64,000 nucleotides of DNA from Halorubrum xinjiangense (lineage in GTDB: Archaea; Halobacteriota; Halobacteria; Halobacteriales; Haloferacaceae). Where the stretch lies: the NCBI RefSeq assembly GCF_900102375.1, contig NZ_FNBO01000002.1:62001-126000 (forward strand), given 5' to 3'. Below, one piece after another: positions 9,663 through 18,494 of the stretch. Every line of letters starts with the position of its first letter. Positions within the stretch are counted from its first letter, which is position 1. The notes below the pieces were generated by a model. It saw only the letters and a list, made by a program, of their open reading frames with translations. It ran no database searches and was not told where the DNA came from. The translations under genes were made by a program, and so were the position numbers.

Positions 9663-10037
9663 ATGTCAGCGCTACGCGACGCGCTCCGGGACCTCCCGGA
9701 CGCGGTGTTTGCGGACCTACTCGAGTCCGACGAGGGGTACGTCCTCGTCGTCGACCTCCCGGGCGCGGCCGCCGAGACCACCGAGGTACTCGTTGAGGAC
9801 GGGCGCATCGACATCGAGGGGCGCCGCGAAAAGTCGGTCCCCGAGGGGTTCGAGTACGTCCGCGAGGACCGCCCCCTGTTCCTCGACGCCGAACTCCCCC
9901 TCCCGAGCGACGCCGACGGCACGGGCGCCGACGCCGAAATCGACCGCGGCGTCCTCGAGATCTCCCTGCCGAAGCGGGAATCCGACGTCTCCCGGACCAT
10001 CCCCGTCGACGACGCGGACGACGAGGGCGACGCCTGA
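9663..10037 (+). CDS. Small heat-shock protein, Hsp20/alpha-crystallin family
   Basis: A 124-residue protein with a compact alpha-crystallin domain: YVLVVDLPGA, then EVLVEDGRIDIEGRREKS, then an FLDAELPLPS strand and the terminal GVLEISLPK motif, followed by an acidic tail. Such proteins hold unfolded clients in large oligomers. The gene ends 3 nt before the GTG of the AarF-family gene, so the two are probably one operon, which suggests that the chaperone and the kinase-like protein are used together, perhaps under stress. Confidence 0.85.
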   Translation: MSALRDALRDLPDAVFADLLESDEGYVLVVDLPGAAAETTEVLVEDGRIDIEGRREKSVPEGFEYVREDRPLFLDAELPLPSDADGTGADAEIDRGVLEISLPKRESDVSRTIPVDDADDEGDA

Positions 10038-10040
10038 CGG

Positions 10041-11714
10041 GTGGTCACGCTGGTAAACCTTCGCGCCTACTGGCGGTTCGTCGTCGTCCTGCGGCGGTTC
10101 TCGCCGCTGATCGTCGCCTACTGGCGTGACAGCCGCCGCTACTTTCTGTTCGGCGGGAGCCGCGAGGTCGACGCCGAGACCCAGCGCGAGCGCGCGGCGG
10201 TACTGCTCGACATCCTGCTCACGCTCGGCCCGACGTTCATCAAGCTCGGGCAGATCCTCTCGACGCGGCCCGACATCCTCCCGCCCGCGTACATCGAGGT
10301 GCTGGAGGGGCTCCAAGACGACGTGCCGCCCGCGCCCTGGAAGGAGTCGAAGGTCGTCCTCGAAGACGAGTTCGGGCCGGTCGACGAGACGTTCGACGAC
10401 TTCGACCGCGACCCGATAAGCGGCGCGAGCCTCGGGCAGGTGTACACCGCCGAGTACGACGGCGACCCGGTCGCGGTGAAGGTGCGCCGCCCCGGGATCG
10501 AGTCGCTCGTCGAGGCCGACCTCCGGACGATCCGCTGGTCGATCCCGCTCGTCAAGCGGTTCACCGGCGCCGGCCGGGCGTTCTCGTTGGAGAACCTCGC
10601 CGACGAGTTCGCGAAGACGATCCGCGAGGAGATGGACTACGAGCGCGAGCGGACGATGCTCGAGGAGATCCGCGGGAACTTCGCCGACGAGGACCGGATC
10701 CGGATCCCCGAGACGTACGAGTCGGTCTCCGGGCCGCGCGTGCTCACGATGGAGTACGTCCCGGGCGCGAAGATCAGCGACATCGACGCCCTTGACGAGG
10801 CGGGACACGACCGGACGCAGATCGCGGAGACGCTCCAGGAGGTGTACCTCCAGATGATCATCGAAGACGGCGTGTTCCACGCCGACCCCCACCCGGGGAA
10901 CCTCGCCGTCACGGACGGCGGGGCCGTGATATTCTACGACTTCGGGATGGCGGGCCGGGTCGACCCGTTCGTTCAGGAGAAGATCGTCGACTTCTACGTC
11001 GCGGTCGCGCGCCAGGACATCGACGGCATCCTCGACACGCTCATCGCGATGGGTACCCTCTCGCCGGAGGCGGACCGCGAGGTGATGGGGAACGTGATGG
11101 AGCTGGCCATCGCCGACGCCAGCGGCGAGGACATCGAGCAGTACCAGGTGAACCAGATCATCGAGCAGGTGGAGTCGACCATCTACGAGTTCCCGCTGCG
11201 GCTCCCGCCGAACCTCGCCTTGGTCCTCCGGGTCGCCACCGTCGTTGAGGGCGTCTGCGTCACGCTCGACCCCGAGTTCGACTTCATCTCGACTGCCACC
11301 GACTACCTCCGCGAGGAGGGGTACTACGAGCAGACCGCCCGCGACCTCGCCGAGGACGCCGGCAGACAGGTCCAGCGGACGACCGAGGCGCTGTTCACGG
11401 TGCCGCCGAAGGCCGACGAGTTCCTCGACCGCGCCAACCGCGACGACCTGACGGTCAACGTCGTGTTAGAGGACGACACCAAGGTGTTAGAGAAGCTGGC
11501 GATGCGGATCGCCTACTCGGTGCTGCTCGCGGTCGGCGTCCTCTCGGCGACGATCCTCTACTCGTTCGCGAACAACTGGCGGCTCGCGCTCGTCGTCCTC
11601 GCGCTGGCCGCGCCGCTCGCGATCGCCTTGTACCGGTCGTTCCGGAAGAAGCGCGGGCTCCGCACCACGCCGCAGTTCACCAGGCAGGGCATGAAGAACC
11701 GGCGCGAGGACTGA
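10041..11714 (+). CDS. ABC1/AarF/UbiB-family atypical protein kinase-like protein
   Basis: A 557-residue member of the UbiB/COQ8 family. The diagnostic KxGQ motif is at 68-71 (KLGQ) with RPDILP just after it. Lys147 lies in VAVKVRRPG, and the catalytic HADPHPGN and metal-binding YDFGMAG motifs lie around 275-305. Two C-terminal hydrophobic segments (about 490-508 and 514-532) anchor it to the membrane. In other organisms this family supports quinone biosynthesis through ATP-dependent lipid handling; that role is known for relatives, not shown here. It starts with GTG, 3 nt after the Hsp20 gene. Confidence 0.92.
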   Translation: MVTLVNLRAYWRFVVVLRRFSPLIVAYWRDSRRYFLFGGSREVDAETQRERAAVLLDILLTLGPTFIKLGQILSTRPDILPPAYIEVLEGLQDDVPPAPWKESKVVLEDEFGPVDETFDDFDRDPISGASLGQVYTAEYDGDPVAVKVRRPGIESLVEADLRTIRWSIPLVKRFTGAGRAFSLENLADEFAKTIREEMDYERERTMLEEIRGNFADEDRIRIPETYESVSGPRVLTMEYVPGAKISDIDALDEAGHDRTQIAETLQEVYLQMIIEDGVFHADPHPGNLAVTDGGAVIFYDFGMAGRVDPFVQEKIVDFYVAVARQDIDGILDTLIAMGTLSPEADREVMGNVMELAIADASGEDIEQYQVNQIIEQVESTIYEFPLRLPPNLALVLRVATVVEGVCVTLDPEFDFISTATDYLREEGYYEQTARDLAEDAGRQVQRTTEALFTVPPKADEFLDRANRDDLTVNVVLEDDTKVLEKLAMRIAYSVLLAVGVLSATILYSFANNWRLALVVLALAAPLAIALYRSFRKKRGLRTTPQFTRQGMKNRRED

Positions 11715-11715
11715 G

Positions 11716-12561
11716 TCACCCCGGCGCGTCGGGGGCCTCGACCGGCCGACAGATCCAGACGTCTTCCGCCGCCTCGACCGCGTAGCCCCGAGCCGCGAGC
11801 CACTCGCGGAGGCCGGCGCTCGCTGGGCCCGCCGCGCTGCCGCCCGCCGAGTCTCCGTCCGCTGCTCCCGCCTTGTGGACCTCGACGACCAGCAGCGGCC
11901 GGTGGGTCGCGAACGTTCCCGCCGCCCCCCGGAGGACGGCGGCCTCGCGGCCCTCCACGTCGACTTTGATCGCGTCCGGCGGCGGGACGGGGTCGGCGGC
12001 GCCCGGCGCCGCGCCGTCGACCCCTTCGACGAGGTCGTCGAGCCGCCGGATCGGGACCGACTCCGTCCCCGCGATCGTCGCGCCCCACCTGGTCGCCGAC
12101 TCGCGGTCGAACGCGGAGCACTTCGAGAACGTCGACCGGTAGAAGGTGAGCGTCGCGTTCGCGTCGCCGACCCCGGCCCGACGGAGGTCGATCCGTCCGT
12201 CGGATCCGTTCCGGCCGCCGAGCCCGTTTCGGTCGGCGTTGCGCGCCAATCGGTCCGCGCTCTCGCCGTTCGGCTCGAACGCGACCACCCGTCGGTCGGT
12301 GTCGCGCGCCAGCGGAATCGCGTGTTCGCCCACGTGCGCGCCGGCGTCGACGATCACCGCGTCGTCCGGGAGGCGGTCGAGGGCGGCGAGTCCGGGGTCG
12401 TCGCCGTGTGGATTCGTCGGCTCGTAGCTCCAGTAGGCGCCGGCGACGGTCCGCTTCGGGGTCGCGACGCCGAGCGCGTACGTCAGGTCAGCGAGGCGGT
12501 ACAGCGTCCGGAAGCCGAGGCGTTCGAGCCGCGCCCGCAGCGGCGAGAGGATTCGGGTCAT
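11716..12561 (-). CDS. FkbM-family SAM-dependent methyltransferase
   Basis: A 281-residue protein with a Rossmann-type methyltransferase fold. Motif I is VDAGAHVGEHA at about 71-81, then VAFEPN at the end of strand 2 and IKVDVEGREAAVLRG near 195-208, the FkbM hallmark. Family members O-methylate sugars or natural products; in haloarchaea they often sit near glycan genes, but here the neighbours are AarF and a site-2 protease, so the substrate is unclear. It converges on aarF with only one base between the stops. Confidence 0.87.
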   Translation of the reverse strand: MTRILSPLRARLERLGFRTLYRLADLTYALGVATPKRTVAGAYWSYEPTNPHGDDPGLAALDRLPDDAVIVDAGAHVGEHAIPLARDTDRRVVAFEPNGESADRLARNADRNGLGGRNGSDGRIDLRRAGVGDANATLTFYRSTFSKCSAFDRESATRWGATIAGTESVPIRRLDDLVEGVDGAAPGAADPVPPPDAIKVDVEGREAAVLRGAAGTFATHRPLLVVEVHKAGAADGDSAGGSAAGPASAGLREWLAARGYAVEAAEDVWICRPVEAPDAPG

Positions 12562-12568
12562 CGCGTCG

Positions 12569-13714
12569 TCACGCGCCGATGACTTGGATCGGCACGAGGA
12601 GGAAACAGAGCGCGCCGACGGCGAACGTGAGGACGCCGACCGCGACCCGGACCAGGCCCAGTCCCTCCTCGTCGGTCGGGTCTGCCGGGCCGTTGTACGC
12701 GATCACCGCCGCGAACACGCCCCAGAACGCCCACAGTCCGACGGATTCGTTCAGCCCGAGCCCGCGCCAGAAGTAGAGGTAGGCGGCGATGCTGAGCAAC
12801 GCGCCGGGGACGAGCGCCGCCACGGTCTCTTGACGCGGCCCGAGCATCGCCCGAACCATGTGGCCGCCGTCAAGCTGGCCGACCGGGAGGAGGTTTAAGA
12901 GAGTGAAGAACATCCCGATCCACCCGCCCATCACCACCGGGTGCGTGGTGAGTCCCGGGTCCCCGTAGCTCGTCGTCTGGCCTAGGGCGTCGGCGATGAT
13001 GTTCAACAGCGGCGGGTTGTTGAACCGGATCACCGCTCCCGATTCCGACGCGCTCGCGGGCACCTGGATCGGGTCCAGCGAGAGGCCGATCGCGGTCACG
13101 ATCACCGTCGCGACCAGCCCCGCGATCGGTCCGGCGACGCCGACGTCGAAGAGGACCTTCCGCGACGGCATCCGCCCGCGGATGCGGATCACCGCCCCGA
13201 GCGTGCCGAACGGGAACATGAAGGGGATGACGTACGGGAGCGAGACGGGGACGCCGTGGTAGCGACCGGCGGCGTAGTGGCCGAGCTCGTGGGTCATCAG
13301 CACGCCGAGGACGGCGGCGGTGAACGGCCACGCCTGAAGCAGCGCCAGCGGGTTCGACTGGATCTCCGCCAACGGGATGTAGTACCAGCCGTACGCGCCG
13401 ACGAACAGCGTCGACAGCACGGTGGCCGCGAACATGGCGACGTTCACCCACGGGATCCCATCGCGGCCGCGGTCGAACGGCGTTGCGACGACGATGTGCC
13501 CGTCGTCGACGACCTCGACGTCGACCTCGTACCCCGCCTCGCGGAAGTGCGGGGTCAGCTTCCGCAGCAGCGTCCGCTCCGGGACGTACGACTCGCCGCG
13601 GTATCGCACGCGACCGTCCTCGCGGCGGACCTCGTCGATCCGGAAGAACGTCCGGAGCGGCTCCGGACGCGGCGCGCCGTCGCCGGCCGCCGCCGCGTCC
13701 TCGTGTTCTGGCAT
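12569..13714 (-). CDS. Site-2 protease family intramembrane zinc metalloprotease
   Basis: A 381-residue multi-pass membrane protein. The zinc site HELGHYAAG begins at about residue 141, and the second motif NLLPVGQLDGG supplies the Asp ligand. The first 95 residues form a cytosolic domain of alternating short strands (VRYRGESY, GYEVDVEVVDD). Six to seven hydrophobic segments follow. Relatives cut anti-sigma factors or membrane-bound regulators within the bilayer; no partner gene is adjacent. I prefer the ATG at 13714 over a GTG two codons upstream because a TATA-like gtttatac lies about 26 nt before it. Its stop is 7 nt from the FkbM gene start, so the two may be co-transcribed. Confidence 0.9.
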   Translation of the reverse strand: MPEHEDAAAAGDGAPRPEPLRTFFRIDEVRREDGRVRYRGESYVPERTLLRKLTPHFREAGYEVDVEVVDDGHIVVATPFDRGRDGIPWVNVAMFAATVLSTLFVGAYGWYYIPLAEIQSNPLALLQAWPFTAAVLGVLMTHELGHYAAGRYHGVPVSLPYVIPFMFPFGTLGAVIRIRGRMPSRKVLFDVGVAGPIAGLVATVIVTAIGLSLDPIQVPASASESGAVIRFNNPPLLNIIADALGQTTSYGDPGLTTHPVVMGGWIGMFFTLLNLLPVGQLDGGHMVRAMLGPRQETVAALVPGALLSIAAYLYFWRGLGLNESVGLWAFWGVFAAVIAYNGPADPTDEEGLGLVRVAVGVLTFAVGALCFLLVPIQVIGA

Positions 13715-13919
13715 CGTCACGTGGTAACTGGCCGGCGAGTATAAACCCCGCGTCGGCGGGTGAGGGAACCGGAAACGGGAGACCCGTGGTCCGTCCGGGT
13801 CGTGTGACGGACACGCGTCGCGGTGAGGAAAGCGCGGGGCGGGGACCGGGGCGCCGAATTCGGTGCGGCGCCCTGCGCCGGGGCCGATGCCGCGAGCGTC
13901 GGTCGGCTGACGGGGAGCC

Positions 13920-14180
13920 TCAGGCGGGCTCGACGCGCCAGGTCGTCGCGCCCGTGTACGACCACTTCTCGACGGTGAGCTCCGTCGCGGAGTCGCGGAG
14001 CTTCACCATCAGGGCGCCGATCTCCTTCGGCGAGAGGTCGACGTCCTCGGAGATGAACTTCCCTTTGAAGTACATCTCGCCGTCCTGGGCGCGGTCGAGC
14101 AGGTACTGCTTCAGCCGCTCTTCCTTGCTGCGGTCGTCGTTCGCGCTCGCGTTCGTGGAGGGGTTCGCTGTCGCGCTCAT
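13920..14180 (-). CDS. Small wHTH-like protein, DUF7123 type
   Basis: An 86-residue protein: a polar N-terminus rich in Asn, Ser and Thr, then a helical region (ERLKQYLLDRAQDGEMYFKGKFI) and a helix-turn-helix-like segment with the conserved SPKEIGALM, ending in beta strands (WSYTGATTWRVE). The pattern matches the haloarchaeal DUF7123 family as I recall it. It may bind DNA or protein. The ATG at 14180 is favoured by a TATA box (tttataac) 30-37 nt upstream. Confidence 0.75.
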   Translation of the reverse strand: MSATANPSTNASANDDRSKEERLKQYLLDRAQDGEMYFKGKFISEDVDLSPKEIGALMVKLRDSATELTVEKWSYTGATTWRVEPA

Positions 14181-14549
14181 GGTACATCCCACGCTTGCCG
14201 CCAGAGGGTGTTATAAAGGCTACACCGTTGGGTGACGTTCAGGGGGTTTCAGGGCGTTTCACCGAACTCGACGGAGTAAAACGTGTCTGACGGACTCTTT
14301 ATAACGATTCTAAAACGCCGCAGATATTTTATAATCGGTTCTGAGAGCGTTTTTGGTGCTTACCACTCGGTAAGCGAGTCATTCGTCACCGCCGCGTTCG
14401 CCCGGCATTTGGCGGCAAATTACTCTGGTTGTTTTTCGTCTCGCTGCGACCGCGCGCTCCTCGCGCGGTCGTCCCACGGGCCGTTCCCGGCCGCATTCGG
14501 TTGGCAGACCCTTCGGTGCGCCGGCCGAAATCCGCCCCGCACACGCCGT
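14181..14549. other. A+T-rich intergenic region with hairpins between moaE and the DUF7123 gene
   Basis: This 369-nt stretch is much richer in A+T than its neighbours and holds no credible protein gene. It contains TATA-like boxes in both orientations (14211-14217, 14298-14304, 14328-14335), a hairpin gcttacc-actc-ggtaagc at about 14359-14376, a T-rich run (gtttttcgtc) at 14431-14440 and a perfect 10-bp hairpin at 14447-14471. It may be a long regulatory leader of the DUF7123 gene or encode a small RNA on the plus strand. Confidence 0.45.
14447..14471. terminator. Strong hairpin, possible transcription end signal
   Basis: The arms cgaccgcgcg and cgcgcggtcg form 10 perfect base pairs around the 5-nt loop ctcct. 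A T-rich tract lies just to its left. It is 79 nt downstream of the moaE stop on the minus strand, so it could mark the end of that message, or the end of a plus-strand small RNA. Confidence 0.35.
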
Positions 14550-15437
14550 TCAGTCCCGCCGGTGGACCCAGAACGTCTCCGACTCCGTCGCCTCCTTCTT
14601 GAAGATCGGCACCTCGTCTTTCAGCCGGTCGATCCCGTCCTCGACCGCGCGGAACGCCTCCCGGCGATGCCCGGCGAGCACGACCACGAACACGATGTCC
14701 TCTCCGGCCTCGATCACGCCGGTTCGGTGGTGCATCCGGACGTCGAAGACGCCGTCGCGGTCCGCGAGCTCGTCGGCGATGTCGTCCATCCGCGCCTCCG
14801 CGACGCCCTCGTACTTCTCGAACGCGAGGTGCGTCGTCCGGCCGTCGTCCGGGGAGTCGCGAGCGCGCACGCGGCCGGTGAACGTGGCGATCGCGCCCGA
14901 CCGCTCCGCGTCCGCTGAGGCCTCGACGCGTTCCACCAGCGTCTCCCGGGTGATCCACGGCGCCGCGTCGTCGAGGGCGGCGACGAGTCCGTCGAGGTCG
15001 ACCTCGTCAGGAGAGCTCGCCGTCGCGAGGACCGTCCCCGGCACGCTCTCGGGGTCCGGATCCGGACCGAGGAGGACCGCGGGCACGCGTAGCCGCGACT
15101 CGCCGACCGCCAGCAGGTAGTCGTGGTCGGGCGCGAGCCCGTCGAGCAGGTCGTCGAACCCCTCGACGCTCCCCCGACCGCGCCAGTTTCCGTCGGCGTC
15201 GAACGCGATATCGGTGTCGGCGTCGGGACGCTGCGCCGGGTCGAGGGCCCCGCCGTCGACGACCCCGCCGTCCGCGGCCGGGTCGCTCGGGTCCGGTTCG
15301 CTCGGGTCCGGTTCGCTTCGGTCTCCGTCGGGCGAGTCGTCGCCGCGCTCCACGACGGCGACCCGTCCGTCGAGCCGGGCCGCGAGCCGGCGCGCCAGCG
15401 TCGGGGCCCCGTCGCCGACGATCGATATCGGTCGCAT
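14550..15437 (-). CDS. moaE: MoaE (molybdopterin synthase large subunit) with an N-terminal MobB-like domain
   Basis: A 295-residue fusion. Residues about 155-295 are MoaE, which with MoaD adds two sulfurs to precursor Z to make molybdopterin. It shows AFEKYEGVAEARM, the HHRTGVIEAGEDIVFVV core and the C-terminal catalytic-lysine region VPIFKKEATESETFWV. The N-terminal 30 residues read like the start of MobB (ISIVGDG...), but the P-loop GKT/S is replaced by GDGAPTLA, so nucleotide binding is probably lost. An acidic Asp/Pro/Glu spacer of imperfect EPDPS repeats separates the parts. The gene diverges from pyrH. No moaD is nearby. Confidence 0.88.
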   Translation of the reverse strand: MRPISIVGDGAPTLARRLAARLDGRVAVVERGDDSPDGDRSEPDPSEPDPSDPAADGGVVDGGALDPAQRPDADTDIAFDADGNWRGRGSVEGFDDLLDGLAPDHDYLLAVGESRLRVPAVLLGPDPDPESVPGTVLATASSPDEVDLDGLVAALDDAAPWITRETLVERVEASADAERSGAIATFTGRVRARDSPDDGRTTHLAFEKYEGVAEARMDDIADELADRDGVFDVRMHHRTGVIEAGEDIVFVVVLAGHRREAFRAVEDGIDRLKDEVPIFKKEATESETFWVHRRD

Positions 15438-15570
15438 ACCCGAGAGCGGGCCGCGACCGGCTTAGGCGTTTCCCGGTCGATCCGTCGGGCCGGATCCGCG
15501 TCCCGGCGTCGGCCGCCGCCGCGACCGGGCTTGACAATCCTTAAGCCCGCGACAGGGGTACTCGTCGCCA

Positions 15571-16290
15571 ATGAGAGTCGTCGTTTCTATCGGCGGGAGC
15601 GTGCTCGCGCCGGACCTCGACCCCGAGCGCGTCGCCGCGTACGCCGAGGCGATCGAACGGCTGGCGGCCGACGGCTGCGAGGTCGGGGTCGTCGTCGGCG
15701 GCGGCGGCGTCGCCCGCGAGTACATCGAGACGGCCCGCGAGATCGGGGCCAACGAGGTGGAGCTCGACCGGCTCGGCATCGGCACGACCCGGCTCAACGC
15801 CCGGCTGCTGATCGCCGCGCTTGGCGACCGCGCGAGCCTCGCGCCCGCGGTCGACACCGAGGAGGCGGCCGCGGCCCTCCGCCGCGACGAGGTCGCGGTG
15901 ATGGGCGGCGTCACGCCGGGACAGACGACCGACGCGGTCGCCGCCACGTTCGCCGAGTCGGTCGACGCCGACCTGCTCGTGTACGCCACGAGCGCCGACG
16001 GCGTGTACGACGCCGACCCCAACGCCGACCCCGACGCGACCCAGTTCGCGTCGCTGTCGCCGGCCGAGCTCGTCGAGGTCGTCCTCCCGATGAGCCGGGA
16101 CGCGGGCGCGTCCGCGCCCGTCGACCTGCTCGCCGCGAAGCTGATCGACCGGGCTGGGATCCGGTCGATCGTCTTAGACGGCACCGACCCGACCGCCGTC
16201 GTCGACGCCGTGTTACGCGGCGACCACACCGGGACCGACGTGGTCCCCGTCGACGGCGAGGAACCGGACTACTGGACGGAGGAGCGATGA
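15571..16290 (+). CDS. pyrH: UMP kinase (archaeal type)
   Basis: A 239-residue amino-acid-kinase-fold enzyme that phosphorylates UMP to UDP for pyrimidine nucleotide synthesis. It begins with the typical VVSIGGSVLAP strand and loop, then VVVGGGGVAREYI, IGTTRLNA and the nucleotide-binding TSADGVYDADPN, all in family order. Length matches the archaeal family (about 225-240). A TATA-like cttaagcc lies 26-30 nt before the ATG. Its TGA overlaps the lysS ATG (ATGA), which makes pyrH, lysS and the following zinc protein one operon. Confidence 0.93.
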   Translation: MRVVVSIGGSVLAPDLDPERVAAYAEAIERLAADGCEVGVVVGGGGVAREYIETAREIGANEVELDRLGIGTTRLNARLLIAALGDRASLAPAVDTEEAAAALRRDEVAVMGGVTPGQTTDAVAATFAESVDADLLVYATSADGVYDADPNADPDATQFASLSPAELVEVVLPMSRDAGASAPVDLLAAKLIDRAGIRSIVLDGTDPTAVVDAVLRGDHTGTDVVPVDGEEPDYWTEER

Positions 16291-18059
16291 GCGCAGACGA
16301 CGCGGCCGGCGAGTCCGCGACCGACGACGCCGCGATCGATGACGCGTCCGCCGCCCCCGACGACTCCCCGCACATCCTCTCCGAGCAGACCGCGCTCGAC
16401 GAGGGAGAGGTCGACGGCGAGGGGGACGCCGCCGAGGAGTCCGCCGGAACCTTCCACGCCTTCTGGGCCGACGTCGTCGCCGACGAGATCGAAGCCCAAG
16501 AGCCCGACGAGCCGATCGTGATCAAGGGCGGCGTCTCGCCGTCCGGCGTCGCGCACCTCGGCAACTTCAACGAGATCATGCGCGGCTACTTCGTCGCCGA
16601 GGTGTTGCGCGACCGCGGCCACGAGGTCCGGCAGGTGTTCACCTCCGACGACAAGGACCCGCTGCGGAAGGTCCCGCGCAAGCTGGCGAACGCGGACGGC
16701 GAGATCGTCGGGCTCGGCGAGGTGGACGCCGGCGCGCTCGGCCGCAACCTCGGGAAGCCGTACACGGCGATCCCGGACCCGTTCGGCGAGGCCGAGTCGT
16801 ACGCGGCCCACTTCGCGGGCCTGCTGAAGGCCGACGCCGACCGCCTGAACGTCCCCGTCGAGATGCTCTCGAACACGGAGCTGTACGCCGACGGGACGTT
16901 CGACGACGCGCTCCGGACGGTCCTCGCCGACGTCGAGGGCGTCCGCGAGGTGCTCTCCCAGTACCAGGACAAGGTCGACGGGGAGTACGTCCCGTTCAAC
17001 CCGGTCTGTGAGGCCTGCGGCAAGGTCACGGAGACGGTGACGGCGGTCGACCTCGATAGCGAGACCGTCGACTACGTCTGTACCGACATGGACGCCGGCG
17101 GCAACACCATCGAGGGCTGCGGCCACGAGGGCACCGCGACGTTCCGGGAGGGGAAGCTCCCGTGGCGGCTGGAGTGGCCCGCCCAGTGGGGGGCCCTCGG
17201 CGTCGACTTCGAGCCGTTCGGAAAGGACCACGCGGAGGGGTCGTGGCCCTCCGGCGTCGACGTCGCGCGGAACGTGTTCGGCGAGGAGCCGCCCGTCCCG
17301 ATGGTGTACGAGTGGTTCACCCTCAACGGCGAGGCGTTCTCTTCCTCCGAGGGGAACGTCGTCACGGTCCAGGAGCTCTTGGAGCTGATCGAACCCGAGG
17401 TGTTGCGGTACTTCTTCGCGCTCCACCCGAAGAAGGCCCGCGACCTCGAAATCAAGCGGCTCGACCAGCTGGTCGACCGCTTCGACCGGTTCGAGCGCGC
17501 CTACTTCGGCGAGGTCGACGACCCGGACCTCACCGCCTTCGCCGAGCGCGCCTACCCGTTCGTCGTCGGTCGTCCCGACGACCCGCCGACGGAGAAGCCG
17601 ATCCGACTGCCGTACACCTTCGCGGCGGTCCTCGGGATGGTCGACGACCCCGACTTCCGCGAGCGACTCGCTCGCGACGAGGGCCACATCCCCGACGACG
17701 CCGACCCCGACGCGATCGCCGCCGCGCTCGCTCGCGTCGAGCAGGCGCGGAACTGGGCCGAGCGGACGGAAAACGAGTACGACTACCGGCTCCAGACCGA
17801 CCTCCCCGCGGTCGAGTTCGACGAGGCCGTCGCCGCCGCGCTCGACGACCTCGCGGACTTCGTCGCGGCCGGCCACGACGGCGAGGAGATCCAGGGCGCG
17901 ATGTACGAGACCGCGCGCGACCACGACGTCGAAGTGAGCGACTTCTTCGCGGCGGGCTACCGCCTCTTCTTCGACGACACGCAGGGGCCGCGCCTCGGCG
18001 AGTTCCTCGGCGAACTGGAGCGCGATTACGTCGTCGACCGGCTGCGACGGGAGGCGTAG
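16287..18059 (+). CDS. lysS: Lysyl-tRNA synthetase, class I
   Basis: A 590-residue class I LysRS, which charges tRNA-Lys; this archaeal form is unrelated to the bacterial class II enzyme. A haloarchaeal acidic N-terminal extension of about 50 residues precedes the core. The HIGH-like motif is PSGVAHLGN near 90-98. The KMSKS-like loop is AFSSSEGNV near 352, lacking both usual lysines. Four cysteines (CEACG ... CTDMDAGGNTIEGCG) near 235-275 form the zinc site in the connective peptide. The C-terminal helical region is the anticodon-binding cage. The start overlaps the pyrH stop by 4 nt. Confidence 0.93.
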   Translation: MSADDAAGESATDDAAIDDASAAPDDSPHILSEQTALDEGEVDGEGDAAEESAGTFHAFWADVVADEIEAQEPDEPIVIKGGVSPSGVAHLGNFNEIMRGYFVAEVLRDRGHEVRQVFTSDDKDPLRKVPRKLANADGEIVGLGEVDAGALGRNLGKPYTAIPDPFGEAESYAAHFAGLLKADADRLNVPVEMLSNTELYADGTFDDALRTVLADVEGVREVLSQYQDKVDGEYVPFNPVCEACGKVTETVTAVDLDSETVDYVCTDMDAGGNTIEGCGHEGTATFREGKLPWRLEWPAQWGALGVDFEPFGKDHAEGSWPSGVDVARNVFGEEPPVPMVYEWFTLNGEAFSSSEGNVVTVQELLELIEPEVLRYFFALHPKKARDLEIKRLDQLVDRFDRFERAYFGEVDDPDLTAFAERAYPFVVGRPDDPPTEKPIRLPYTFAAVLGMVDDPDFRERLARDEGHIPDDADPDAIAAALARVEQARNWAERTENEYDYRLQTDLPAVEFDEAVAAALDDLADFVAAGHDGEEIQGAMYETARDHDVEVSDFFAAGYRLFFDDTQGPRLGEFLGELERDYVVDRLRREA

Positions 18060-18422
18060 ATGCCCGAGGACCGCTCGCTCGACGACTTTGCCGACTCGGA
18101 CGCCGCGGCCGACGCGGACGTCGCCGCCGACGTGGACGCTGGCACCGACTCGGACGCCGCCGCCGACGCGGATGCCACAGCCGATTCCGTGGCGGCCGAC
18201 TCGGCCGATTCGGACGGTGGCGCCGCCGATTCCGCCGACGCGGAGGGTGACGCGGCCGAGGCCGCCGACCCGGACGACGCCGACCCGGACGACGCCGACC
18301 CGGCGGTCGCCACCTCGACGTGGCACGCCGACGGCGCCGAGTGCGACCGGTGCGGCGAGCGGGTCGAGCGTCGGTGGCGCGAGGCGGACGCCTTCGTCTG
18401 TGCCGACTGCGCCTCGTGGTGA
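18060..18422 (+). CDS. Acidic small protein with C-terminal zinc ribbon
   Basis: A 120-residue protein that begins directly after the lysS stop, so it is the third gene of the pyrH operon. Residues 1-85 are low-complexity Asp/Ala with repeats such as DPDDADPDDADP. The C-terminal 35 residues contain CDRCG and CADC, a small zinc ribbon ending in SW. The opening MPEDRSLDDF and the final WREADAFVCADC look like a haloarchaeal family I remember as DUF7573. Function is unknown; linkage to lysS suggests a translation-related role, which is inference. Confidence 0.75.
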   Translation: MPEDRSLDDFADSDAAADADVAADVDAGTDSDAAADADATADSVAADSADSDGGAADSADAEGDAAEAADPDDADPDDADPAVATSTWHADGAECDRCGERVERRWREADAFVCADCASW

Positions 18423-18494
18423 CGGGTCCGGCCTGCCGCGCCCGGCGTCCGGCGGTCAAAACTTAAGCCGTCGGCCGTCGAGGTGTTCCGTGCG

